The notes: a model not told the origin generated them from the letters alone. Numbered from the stretch's first letter, positions 1 through 6,010 are shown. The stretch is 8,908 bases of DNA from DASZZX01 sp036260415 (GCA_036260415.1 DASZZX010000108.1:1-8908); one strand, 5' to 3'. Numbers and translations are program-made.

Positions 1-97
1 CGCAGCCGCCCCCGCCCCGCCTTGGGCGGAGGTGGGCCGGGTGGGCCTTCTCCCTAGCCCGCGCCGAGCTCGGGGCACCGGCGGCCCGGCACGACGC

Positions 98-500
98 GTG
101 CGGGGCCTGGTCGCGCGTCCGGGGCAGCTGAGCCTGATGGAGCAGGTCACGGGCACCGCCACGTTCGGCCGCCTCGCCGCTGAGTCGCGCCGAACGCCGC
201 GTGCTGTTCAAGGGACCGCGCACGGAGGAGCGGCTGGAACCACCGCGAGGGCCACGGCCTGCTCGGGCCGTAGACCGACCTCCCGCCGCCGATGATAGGG
301 ACTGGTGGCGCAGTGCCGGGAGAACGTCTCGGCCGAGCACAACGGGGCGCGGATCCTGGCGGTCACCCGCGAGGACGGTGCGTTCATGAAGGGCGACACG
401 CCGCACGGCGGCCCGGGGGTCGGCTCGGACTTCCTGGACGTCGCCACGCACGAGGACAGCCGCATGATGGGCGGGATCGTCAGCATCGACCCGACTCCGA
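98..500 (+). pseudogene. Possible frameshifted remnant of an unidentified gene
   Basis: I do not recognise the family. The text looks coding but jumps frames. Positions 98-190 read RGLVARPGQLSLMEQVTG and onward; about 192-231 read AERRVLFKGPRTEE in the next frame; about 232-273 read GWNHREGHGLLGP then TAG in the third frame. From 302 the first frame resumes with VAQCRENVSAEHNGARILAV and runs to about 495 (ending near GGIVSIDP). From the GTG at 305, 62 of the first 63 codons end in G or C, and the composition is protein-like (balanced Asp, Glu, Gly and Val rather than the Arg/Pro-rich text of shadow frames). The last frame has no stop before groEL and would run antisense through it, so an intact gene is unlikely. 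Alternatives are sequencing indels or a chance GC-skewed stretch. Confidence 0.3.
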
Positions 501-545
501 ACGAGCCGGCCGCCGACGACGACCGTCGTCTGGTCCGTCACATGC

Positions 546-573
546 TGGAGCCCCGCCGTTCGGCGGGGCTCCA
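546..573 (-). terminator. Intrinsic-type hairpin after groEL
   Basis: A perfect 12-bp inverted repeat (positions 546-557 pair with 562-573) with a GTTC tetraloop sits 19 nt past the groEL stop. The stem is almost all GC. No T-tract follows on either strand, as is common for actinobacterial terminators. It would fold equally well in plus-strand RNA and could also block readthrough from the left. Confidence 0.75.
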
Positions 574-592
574 ACGTCTGGCAGCGGGCGGT

Positions 593-2230
593 TCAGAAGT
601 CCATGCCGCCGCCCATGCCGTGGTCGTGGCCGCCACCGCCGCCGCCGTTGGTCTTCGGCTCGGGCTTGTCGGCGACGAGCGCCTCGGTGGTGAGCAGCAG
701 GCCCGCGATCGACGATGCGTTCTGCAGCGCCGACCGGGTCACCTTGGCCGGGTCGATGATGCCCTGCCGCGTCAGGTCGCCGTACTCCTCGCTGAGAGCG
801 TTGAGACCCTCCCCGACGCTCATGGCACGCACCTTCTCGACCACCACGGAGCCCTCCAGGCCCGAGTTGTTGGCGATCCAGCGCAGCGGTTCGGCAAGCG
901 AGGACTTGACGATCAGGGCACCGGTCAGGAGGTCACCCGTGAGGTCCACCTTCTCCAGCGCCTTCTCGGCGTGCAGTAGGGAGGTGCCGCCACCGGCGAC
1001 GATGCCCTCCTCCACGGCCGCACGGGTCGCCGACAGCGCGTCCTCGATGCGGTGCTTCTTCTCCTTCAGCTCGGTCTCGGTGGCAGCACCGACCTTGATG
1101 ACCGCCACGCCACCCGACAGCTTCGCCAGCCGCTCCTGCAGCTTCTCGCGGTCCCAGTCCGAGTCGCTCTTCTCGATCTCGGCCTTGATCTGGTTGATGC
1201 GGCCCTTGATGTCCTCGTCGGAGCCCGCACCCTCCACGATGGTGGTGTTGTCCTTGGTGATCACCACCTTGCGCGCGCGACCCAGCAGGTCGACGGTGGT
1301 GTTCTCCAGCTTCAGGCCGACCTCCTCGGAGATCACCTGACCGCCCGTCAGGATCGAGATGTCGGCCAGCATGGCCTTGCGGCGCTCACCGAAGCCAGGG
1401 GCCTTGACCGCCGCCGACTGGAACGTGCCGCGGATCTTGTTGACGACCAGGGTCGCCAGGGCCTCGCCCTCGACGTCCTCGGAGATCAAGATCAGCGGAC
1501 GCCCCGCCTGCATGACCTTCTCCAGCACCGGCAGCAGGTCGTGCACCGCCGAGACCTTCTGGTTGGCGATCAGCACGTAGGGGTCCTCGAACACGACCTC
1601 CATGCGCTCGGGGTCGGTGACGAAGTAGGGCGAGATGTAGCCCTTGTCGAACTGCATGCCCTCGACGAACTCCAGCTCCATGCCGAAGGTCTGGCTCTCC
1701 TCGACGGTGATCACGCCGTCCTTGCCGACCTTGTCCATGGCGTCGGCGATGATCTTGCCGATCTCCTCGTCGTTGTTCGCCGAGATCGCAGCCACGTGCG
1801 CGATCTCCTCCTGGGTCTCGATATCGCGCGCCATCTTGGCGAGCTCCTCGACGACCCGCTCCACCGCCGTGTCCATGCCGCGCTTCAGCTGCATGGGGTT
1901 GGCGCCCGCCGCCACGTTGCGCATGCCCTCGCGCACCATCGCCTGTGCCAGCACCGTGGCCGTGGTGGTGCCGTCACCGGCCACGTCGTTGGTCTTGGTG
2001 GCGACCTCCTTGGCGAGCTGGGCACCCATGTTCTCGTAGGTGTCCTCCAGCTCGATCTCGCGCGCCACCGTCACCCCGTCCTTGGTGATGGTGGGCGCGC
2101 CCCACTTCTTGTCGATCACGACGTTGCGTCCCTTGGGACCGAGCGTCACCTTCACCGCGTCGGCCAGCTTGTTCACGCCAGCCTCGAGGCGGCGGCGTGC
2201 ATCCTCCGAGTACGACAGCTGCTTCGGCAT
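593..2230 (-). CDS. groEL: 60 kDa chaperonin GroEL
   Basis: Cytosolic Hsp60 chaperonin, which with GroES encloses and folds client proteins using ATP. The 545-residue product is of normal length. It shows the ATP-site motif GDGTTT at 85-90 and the Asp residues equivalent to E. coli D52, D87 and D398 at 51, 86 and 397. It also has GERRKAML at 281-288 in the apical domain and the chaperonin signature AAVEEGIVAGGG at 404-415. The tail is unusual: a run of six Gly, then HDHG, then MGGGMDF, so it combines a short His-bearing segment with the usual Gly/Met end. I chose the ATG at 2230 because MPKQLSYSEDARR aligns with other GroEL N-termini and an AAGGAGG lies 11 nt upstream. An in-frame ATG at 2239 is only 2 nt from that site. 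It lies 47 nt after groES in one operon. The open frame continues upstream to about 2692, but that is out-of-frame groES sequence. Confidence 0.98.
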   Translation of the reverse strand: MPKQLSYSEDARRRLEAGVNKLADAVKVTLGPKGRNVVIDKKWGAPTITKDGVTVAREIELEDTYENMGAQLAKEVATKTNDVAGDGTTTATVLAQAMVREGMRNVAAGANPMQLKRGMDTAVERVVEELAKMARDIETQEEIAHVAAISANNDEEIGKIIADAMDKVGKDGVITVEESQTFGMELEFVEGMQFDKGYISPYFVTDPERMEVVFEDPYVLIANQKVSAVHDLLPVLEKVMQAGRPLILISEDVEGEALATLVVNKIRGTFQSAAVKAPGFGERRKAMLADISILTGGQVISEEVGLKLENTTVDLLGRARKVVITKDNTTIVEGAGSDEDIKGRINQIKAEIEKSDSDWDREKLQERLAKLSGGVAVIKVGAATETELKEKKHRIEDALSATRAAVEEGIVAGGGTSLLHAEKALEKVDLTGDLLTGALIVKSSLAEPLRWIANNSGLEGSVVVEKVRAMSVGEGLNALSEEYGDLTRQGIIDPAKVTRSALQNASSIAGLLLTTEALVADKPEPKTNGGGGGGHDHGMGGGMDF

Positions 2231-2277
2231 CTGGGTCATGCCCTCCTTGTGTGGATGTCCGTGTCTGTGACCGCGTG

Positions 2278-2589
2278 CTACTTCTCGATGACCGCGAGGA
2301 TGTCGCGAGCCGACAGGATCAGGTACTCCTCCCCGTCGAACTTCACCTCGGTGCCGCCGTACTTGCTGAACAGCACGGTGTCGCCCTCGTTGACATCGAC
2401 CTGGACCAGCTCGCCGGTCTGCTCCGACCGCTTGCCCGGGCCGACAGCGATCACGGTGCCTTGATGCGGCTTCTCCTTGGCGGTGTCGGGGATCACCAGA
2501 CCCGACGCCGTCGTCTCCTCGGCCTCGTCGATGGTGACCAGCACCCGGTCCTCCAGCGGACGCACCCTCACCTTGGTTGCGGTGGCCAA
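2278..2589 (-). CDS. groES: 10 kDa co-chaperonin GroES
   Basis: Heptameric lid of the GroEL chamber. The product has 103 residues. KVRVRPLEDRVLV at 6-18 opens the beta-barrel, the mobile loop with GLVIP is at about 22-36, and VNEGDTVLFSKYGGTEV (66-82) and EEYLILSARDILAVI near the C-terminus are classic. The start is a TTG at 2589, read as MATATKVRVRP. It is preceded at about 5 nt by a strong AGGGAGG, and it matches the family N-terminus, whereas upstream in-frame starts give an Arg/Pro-rich text unlike GroES. It is first gene of the groESL operon, behind a long leader and two CIRCE operators. The weak TTG start on the co-chaperonin, against ATG on groEL, is mildly odd. Confidence 0.96.
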   Translation of the reverse strand: MATATKVRVRPLEDRVLVTIDEAEETTASGLVIPDTAKEKPHQGTVIAVGPGKRSEQTGELVQVDVNEGDTVLFSKYGGTEVKFDGEEYLILSARDILAVIEK

Positions 2590-2590
2590 C

Positions 2591-2602
2591 GTTGCCTCCC
2601 TC
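2591..2602 (-). promoter_or_regulatory. groES ribosome binding site that fixes the TTG start
   Basis: On the minus strand the sequence GAGGGAGGCAACG immediately precedes TTG. The AGGGAGG core is about 5 nt from the TTG at 2589, an ideal spacing, and supports TTG over any upstream start. Confidence 0.75.
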
Positions 2603-2618
2603 GGCTCGAAGATGTTCG

Positions 2619-2635
2619 GCCGCCCTGCGGGCGGC
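2619..2635 (-). other. Small GC hairpin in the groES leader
   Basis: GCCGCCC-TGC-GGGCGGC is a perfect 7-bp stem with a 3-nt loop, about 30 nt upstream of the groES start and outside the Shine-Dalgarno region. It lies in the predicted untranslated leader of about 135 nt. It may stabilise the mRNA or be incidental; there is no sign that it hides the ribosome site. Confidence 0.35.
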
Positions 2636-2698
2636 GGTAGGATGGCGGTTCGTTGCCCTCCGGTCCGCGGCCGCACGCGACCGCTCGACCATCGGCGG

Positions 2699-2725
2699 TT
2701 GGCACTCGACTCAGGCGAGTGCCAG
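2699..2725. promoter_or_regulatory. CIRCE operator 1 (HrcA site)
   Basis: TTGGCACTC, nine bases, GAGTGCCAG. This matches the CIRCE consensus (TTAGCACTC-N9-GAGTGCTAA) in spacing and core, and the arms pair at 8 of 9 positions. It lies at or just downstream of the predicted groES transcription start, where HrcA would block initiation and the RNA hairpin would be part of the transcript. Confidence 0.93.
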
Positions 2726-2731
2726 CGGCGG

Positions 2732-2760
2732 AAGCTAGCACTCGCCGCCGGTGAGTGCAA
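2732..2760 (-). promoter_or_regulatory. Candidate groESL promoter
   Basis: On the minus strand TTGCAC (2755-2760) and TAGCTT (2732-2737) are separated by exactly 17 bp. The -35 overlaps the right arm of CIRCE 2, and the start would fall near 2725, next to CIRCE 1. The hexamers are only partial matches to consensus (TTG in the -35; T, A and final T in the -10), so the placement rests mostly on spacing and on the operators. Confidence 0.5.
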
Positions 2761-2761
2761 A
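2735..2761. promoter_or_regulatory. CIRCE operator 2 (HrcA site)
   Basis: CTAGCACTC, nine bases, GAGTGCAAA. The GCACTC/GAGTGC core and N9 spacing are exact and the outer bases diverge (7 of 9 arm positions pair). Its centre is 36 bp from that of CIRCE 1. It overlaps both candidate promoter hexamers. Confidence 0.92.
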
Positions 2762-2830
2762 CGGGTTGCCGTACGACCGCGGCGGAGGTGCGGAGCCTGA
2801 CGGCACGGGGACGCGGGGCGGACCAGGTCG

Positions 2831-2859
2831 TTGACTCCGCGCACACGGCAGCGGACGCT
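2831..2859 (+). promoter_or_regulatory. Weak candidate bldD promoter
   Basis: TTGACT at 2831-2836 is a 5-of-6 match to the -35 hexamer. At 17 bp spacing the -10 would be GACGCT (2854-2859), a poor match. It lies about 90 nt upstream of bldD and would give a leader of roughly 80 nt containing the two inverted repeats at 2874-2892 and 2927-2946. Suggestive only. Confidence 0.25.
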
Positions 2860-2873
2860 GCACCGACGACCGT

Positions 2874-2892
2874 GACCCGTGCCATGCGGGTC
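2874..2892. repeat. Inverted repeat upstream of bldD
   Basis: GACCCG-N7-CGGGTC is a perfect 6-bp inverted repeat with arm centres 13 bp apart. It could be a protein operator or a hairpin in the bldD leader. It is not a good match to the BldD-box consensus as I remember it, so I assign no regulator. Confidence 0.35.
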
Positions 2893-2926
2893 CGGGTGAG
2901 GGGCGAGACTGCACCCAGGTGCGAGT

Positions 2927-2946
2927 AGCGCCGAGAGGGGGGCGCT
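2927..2946 (+). promoter_or_regulatory. bldD Shine-Dalgarno inside a hairpin loop
   Basis: AGCGCC (2927-2932) pairs perfectly with GGCGCT (2941-2946), leaving the purine-rich GAGAGGGG as the 8-nt loop directly before the GTG at 2948. The purines supply the ribosome site for the GTG start, whereas the in-frame ATG at 2960 would be too far away. The structure could modulate initiation; this is inferred. Confidence 0.45.
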
Positions 2947-2947
2947 C

Positions 2948-3433
2948 GTGAGCGTGACCATGGACTACCAGCGCCGCCTCGGCGAACGCCTCCGGTCGAT
3001 CCGCACCCAGCAGGACCTCACGCTGCAGGACGTGGAGGAGAGGAGCGGAGGCCGCTGGAAGGCGGTGGTGGTCGGATCGTACGAGCGCGGCGACCGGGCG
3101 GTGTCGCTCGCCAAGCTCGCGGAACTGGCGCGGTTCTACGGCGTCCCAGTCGCCGAGCTGCTACCCGAACCGCCGCAGGACGAGGTGGAGCCGTCGTCCG
3201 CGTCGCCGCCTCCCCGGGTCGTCCTGGACCTCACCGCGCTCGAGCAGCAGCTGGAGCCAGGCCTGGAGCCGGTTTCGCGCTACGCGCACACCATCCAGCT
3301 GCAGCGGGGCGACTACAACGGCCGGATCCTGACGCTGCGGGGCACCGACCTGAACTCGCTGGCGGTGCTGTACGGGGTCACCACCGAGGAGCTGATCGAC
3401 CGCCTGCGGCGGACCGGGCTGCTGGCCGGTTAG
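2948..3433 (+). CDS. bldD: BldD-type developmental regulator, c-di-GMP responsive
   Basis: DNA-binding regulator of the BldD family, which in Streptomyces represses sporulation genes as a dimer bridged by tetrameric c-di-GMP. The 161-residue product has an N-terminal XRE-type helix-turn-helix at about 8-73 (LGERLRSIRTQQDLTLQDVE, then GGRWKAVVVGSYERGDRAVS at 34-53, nearly identical to Streptomyces BldD). A Pro/Glu-rich linker covers about 74-89. The C-terminal effector domain is at 90-161. It contains RGD at 120-122, eight residues, then RGTD at 131-134, which fits the RXD-X8-RXXD c-di-GMP signature but differs from RQDD of Streptomyces. The GTG at 2948 is chosen for its purine-rich ribosome site; the ATG at 2960 gives MDYQRRLGERL and is an alternative. 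It is transcribed divergently from groESL across 358 bp and converges with the tsa operon. Confidence 0.93.
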   Translation: MSVTMDYQRRLGERLRSIRTQQDLTLQDVEERSGGRWKAVVVGSYERGDRAVSLAKLAELARFYGVPVAELLPEPPQDEVEPSSASPPPRVVLDLTALEQQLEPGLEPVSRYAHTIQLQRGDYNGRILTLRGTDLNSLAVLYGVTTEELIDRLRRTGLLAG

Positions 3434-3449
3434 GGCCGGGGCGCCGGCC
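3434..3449 (+). terminator. Hairpin directly after bldD stop
   Basis: GGCCGG-GGCG-CCGGCC is a perfect 6-bp GC stem beginning at the base after the bldD TAG. No T-tract follows. A plausible terminator or 3'-end protector. Confidence 0.45.
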
Positions 3450-3470
3450 TGGGCACCGGTGTTCCGCGGA

Positions 3471-3486
3471 CGCCCCGCCCGGGGCG
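3471..3486. terminator. Second hairpin in the convergent gap
   Basis: CGCCCC-GCCC-GGGGCG is a perfect 6-bp stem between the convergent stops of bldD (3433) and the acetyltransferase gene (3577). It could stop transcription from both sides. No T-tract is present. Confidence 0.4.
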
Positions 3487-3515
3487 ATGGCCGTGCCGAG
3501 CGGATGGCCGTGCCG
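3486..3515. repeat. 13-bp direct repeat
   Basis: GATGGCCGTGCCG occurs at 3486-3498 and again at 3503-3515 in the noncoding convergent gap. There are only two copies, so this is probably local duplication rather than a functional array. Confidence 0.5.
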
Positions 3516-3576
3516 GACGGACGGCCCCGCCCAGGGCAGCCACGCCACGTCCCACGGCGCTGTCCCGCACCCGGCC

Positions 3577-4449
3577 TCAGGGGCGCACGGCGAGACGCCA
3601 CTCCTCGCGGTCCACGAACCCGGCGCCCGCGTACGCGCGCAACGCGGCCTGGTTGTCAGCTCGGACGTGGAGGGTCACCGGCGCGGTGGGGTTCACGGCC
3701 AGCGCCTGACGCACCGCTGCGGCGACCGAGGCGCGCCCGAGCCCGGCCCCCCGCCGCTCGGGACGCACGCAGATCCCCGACAGCTGCACGCCGTGGCGGG
3801 GCGAGTCGACGGCCCGCTCGATCTTCAGCAGCGGGCGACCCAGCGGACCGACCGTCAGCACCCTGCCCTGCTCGACGGAGGCCTCCATCCGGTGGCGGTA
3901 CGCCCGCAGGCCGGCCGCGCCGGGATCCGGTCCGTAGCCGTCGTCGAGGTGCAGCTGGACGGCCAACTCGGCCAAGCCGTGGATGTCCTCCGCCCGGGCC
4001 GGGCGTAGGCCCGGATCGGGGACGGCGCGTGGCGAGGGCACCCGCGCCGGATCGACCGTCTGGAAGCGCTGCACGTGGACGATCATCGTTGGGTCGTTCC
4101 CCCAGCGCTGCAGGAGCGCCTCGCACGCCTCCGCGTCACCGACCAGGATGCGCCAGCGGCGGCTGGGCACGCCGGCGCTCCACACCAGCTCCGGATCCCC
4201 GGCGGGGATGACGAGGTGGCCGGGCAGCACCAGACAGGCGGCCCACCCGCCGTCGGCCTCGGCCAGCCTCAGCACCGAGGGGCCGCGCGTGTCGAGGGTG
4301 GCGAGCACGAACTGGTGGCGCGCCAGACCCCCCGGCGAACAGGGCCAGGCCGCCAGCCGCCGCGCGACCGCATCCACGTCGTGGTGCGTGGCCCGTCGCC
4401 AGCGCGCCCGCAGCGCCCGTCGCCCCGCCCGCCTGCGGGTCACCGTCAC
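3577..4449 (-). CDS. GNAT-family N-acetyltransferase, two-domain
   Basis: Predicted acetyl-CoA-dependent N-acetyltransferase of 290 residues; substrate unknown. The C-terminal half (about 150-290) is a GNAT domain. It starts at LRPARAEDI, carries the acetyl-CoA loop ICVRPERRGAGLG with RGAGLG at 233-238, and ends with NQAALRAYAGAGF at 266-278. The N-terminal half has no clear motif and, together with the overall length, resembles actinobacterial DUF4081-type GNAT proteins; that is inference. The first 30 residues are very Arg-rich. The start is taken as the GTG at 4449 because it overlaps the tsaD stop as GTGA, as at three other junctions here. A GTG at 4377 (267 residues) is an alternative. 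It is last gene of the tsa operon. A role in protein modification beside RimI is possible but unproven. Confidence 0.85.
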   Translation of the reverse strand: MTVTRRRAGRRALRARWRRATHHDVDAVARRLAAWPCSPGGLARHQFVLATLDTRGPSVLRLAEADGGWAACLVLPGHLVIPAGDPELVWSAGVPSRRWRILVGDAEACEALLQRWGNDPTMIVHVQRFQTVDPARVPSPRAVPDPGLRPARAEDIHGLAELAVQLHLDDGYGPDPGAAGLRAYRHRMEASVEQGRVLTVGPLGRPLLKIERAVDSPRHGVQLSGICVRPERRGAGLGRASVAAAVRQALAVNPTAPVTLHVRADNQAALRAYAGAGFVDREEWRLAVRP

Positions 4450-5489
4450 GCCGACCCGCCAGGAGCGTTCTCCTCGTCCGCGTCGTCCGCCAGGGGGAGG
4501 TTGGGATCCACCTCCAGGGCCAGCGACGAGGACACCCCGCGCGTCAGCAGGTTCGCGCCGGAGGCGGCCACCATGGCACCGTTGTCGGTGCACAACGACG
4601 GGGAGGGCGCCAGCAGCCGGATGCCACGCTGCTGGCAGACGTCCTCCATGCGTTCGCGCAGGCGCGTGTTCGCCGCCACCCCGCCGGCGATGGCTACCTG
4701 ATCAACGCCCTCCGCCGCCACCGCGGCCAGGGTCTTCTCGAGCTGCACGTCGACGATGGCCTCCTGAAAGGACGCGGCCACGTCGGCGAGGATCGGCTCG
4801 TCCCCCGCCTCCTCCAGCCGCCGCAGCTCGCGCACCACCGCGGTCTTGAGCCCGGAGAAGGAGAAGTCGTAGCTGCGCTCACCCGCCAAGGGTCGGGGGA
4901 AGGCGAACGCCGTGGGGTCGCCTTTCCGGGCGAGCCGGTCGATCTCCGGCCCGCCTGGGAAGCCCAGTCCGAGGAAGCGAGCGATCTTGTCGAACGCCTC
5001 GCCGGCAGCGTCGTCGACGGTGGCGCCCAGCTCCCGGTACACGCCGTCGGCGTCCATGCGCACGAGGCTGGTGTGTCCCCCCGAGACCACCAACGCGACC
5101 AGCGGCGGTTCGAGCTCGCCGTACTCGAGCTGGGCCGCCTCGACGTGGGCCCGCAGGTGGTTCACCCCGACCAGCGGTAGCGACTGCGCCAGGGCGAGCG
5201 CCTTGGCCGCGGCGACCCCCACCAGGAGTGCCCCCACCAGGCCAGGCCCGGACGTGACCGCGACCGCGTCGAGGTCGCCGAGGCGGGCGCCTGCTTCGAC
5301 CAGGGCCCGCTCGATGGCGGGCTGCATCAGGTCGAGGTGGGCGCGCGCGGCCACCTCCGGCACCACCCCTCCGTAGCGGGCGTGCAGATCCACTTGGGAC
5401 GCGATCACGTTGGCACGCACCCGGAACCGGTCCTCGACGACGCCCACGGCGGTCTCGTCGCAGGACGTCTCGATCCCCAGGACGAGCAC
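4446..5489 (-). CDS. tsaD: tRNA threonylcarbamoyladenosine transferase TsaD
   Basis: Catalytic subunit that moves the threonylcarbamoyl group from TC-AMP to A37 of ANN-decoding tRNAs, acting with TsaB and TsaE in the cytosol. The 347-residue product is full length. It opens with LGIETSCDETAVGVV, has GPGLVGALLVG at 81-91, and has the metal-binding His pair in NHLRAH (His111 and His115). SGGHTSLV lies at 136-143, GEAFDKIARFLGLGFPGG at 163-180, YDFSFSGLKT at 207-216, GGVAANTRLRERM at 269-281 and CTDNGAMVA at 300-308. The residues expected at the active site are all present. It begins with GTG, 5 nt after the rimI stop, the only non-overlapping junction inside this operon. Its TGA overlaps the next gene's GTG. 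The C-terminal 15 residues are acidic and likely disordered. Confidence 0.97.
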   Translation of the reverse strand: MLVLGIETSCDETAVGVVEDRFRVRANVIASQVDLHARYGGVVPEVAARAHLDLMQPAIERALVEAGARLGDLDAVAVTSGPGLVGALLVGVAAAKALALAQSLPLVGVNHLRAHVEAAQLEYGELEPPLVALVVSGGHTSLVRMDADGVYRELGATVDDAAGEAFDKIARFLGLGFPGGPEIDRLARKGDPTAFAFPRPLAGERSYDFSFSGLKTAVVRELRRLEEAGDEPILADVAASFQEAIVDVQLEKTLAAVAAEGVDQVAIAGGVAANTRLRERMEDVCQQRGIRLLAPSPSLCTDNGAMVAASGANLLTRGVSSSLALEVDPNLPLADDADEENAPGGSA

Positions 5490-5494
5490 GCGCG

Positions 5495-6010
5495 TCAGTC
5501 CCGCGCGTGGGCGGGCCGAGCGCCCACGCCGTCACGCTGCAGGTCGTGCAGCCACATGATCAGCGCGTCCTCCCCCGTGTCCTCGTAGTAGCCGGCCCGC
5601 ACGCCGACCGGGGCGAACCCGAATCGCCGGTACAGCCGCTGCGCCGCAGTGTTGCTGGCACGCACCTCCAGGGTGGCGGCCGCGGCGCCCCGGTCCGTGG
5701 CCACCTCCAGCACGTGCGCGACCAGCGCCGTGGCGATCCCTCGGCGACGGTGGTCGGGGTGGACGACCACCGTGGTCACGTGCGCAGCGTCCGCCGCCAC
5801 CATCACCCCGGCGTAGCCGACCACGCGGCGTGCGTGCAGTGCCACCGCGTAGCTGCAGGTGTCGGGCTGGCGCAGCTCCAGGTCGAACACCCGCCGTGGC
5901 CAGGGACGCTCGTACACCCTGGCCTCGAGGGCTGCGACCTTGCGCAGGTGCCTCCTCCGCATCGGACGGATGGTGACCCCCGCTCGGCACAGGTGGCTGA
6001 CGGCCGTCAC
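5495..6010 (-). CDS. rimI: Ribosomal protein S18 alanine N-acetyltransferase RimI-like
   Basis: GNAT enzyme that acetylates the N-terminal residue of ribosomal protein S18 in E. coli; actinobacterial homologues may act on several N-termini. In the 171-residue product the domain runs from TIRPMRRRHLRKV (13-25) through GYAGVMVAADAAHVTTVVVHP (65-85). The acetyl-CoA loop is RRRGIA (88-93). LEVRASNTAAQRLYRRFGF (114-132) holds the Glu, Asn and Tyr expected of RimI, and GYYEDTGEDALIMWL at 140-154 is the typical RimI tail. The GTG start at 6010 overlaps the tsaB stop as GTGA. The position between tsaB and tsaD is the common bacterial arrangement and supports the assignment. The final 18 residues (DLQRD onward) are a short extension. 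Confidence 0.92.
   Translation of the reverse strand: MTAVSHLCRAGVTIRPMRRRHLRKVAALEARVYERPWPRRVFDLELRQPDTCSYAVALHARRVVGYAGVMVAADAAHVTTVVVHPDHRRRGIATALVAHVLEVATDRGAAAATLEVRASNTAAQRLYRRFGFAPVGVRAGYYEDTGEDALIMWLHDLQRDGVGARPAHARD

Larger units (their letters stand above)
1..592. other. Gene-poor flank left of groEL
   Basis: No intact recognisable gene lies here. The first 30 bases contain a short inverted repeat (CCGCC-TTG-GGCGG, 17-29) that could be the tail of a terminator for something left of the window, but it is weak. Positions 98-500 have coding-like codon use in changing plus-strand frames (separate entry). Positions 546-573 form the groEL terminator hairpin. The longer open frames that run rightward through this stretch continue antisense into groEL, so they are not credible as whole genes. 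Confidence 0.6.

Noticed and set aside
208..486. Minus-strand open frame of 92 codons left of groEL
   Set aside because: It is antisense to the better coding signal on the plus strand, and its Ser/Pro/Arg-rich text is typical of a shadow frame.
305..979. A full 224-residue gene from 305 into groEL
   Set aside because: Codon quality and protein-like text stop around 495-545. Beyond that the frame crosses the terminator hairpin and runs antisense through the groEL 3' end.
1052..2464. A 470-codon plus-strand open frame antisense to groEL/groES
   Set aside because: It is a shadow of biased codons in the conserved groEL and groES genes. The translation is rich in Leu, His, Asp and Arg repeats, matches no family I know, and has no ribosome site.
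2231..2692. N-terminal extension of groEL up to 2692
   Set aside because: The frame is open only because groES is GC-rich. The extension is Arg/Gly/His-rich, overlaps all of groES out of frame, and GroEL homology begins at MPKQLSYSED.
2762..2947. A BldD box for autoregulation of bldD
   Set aside because: I looked for the 15-bp pseudo-palindrome near the bldD start. The segment around 2870-2882 (GTGACCCGTG) matches only part of it, so no site is called.
4450..4593. Longer start for the acetyltransferase, at 4593
   Set aside because: It would overlap the tsaD 3' end by about 145 nt with Gly/Arg/Pro-rich shadow text. The GTG at 4449 forms the same GTGA junction as its neighbours.
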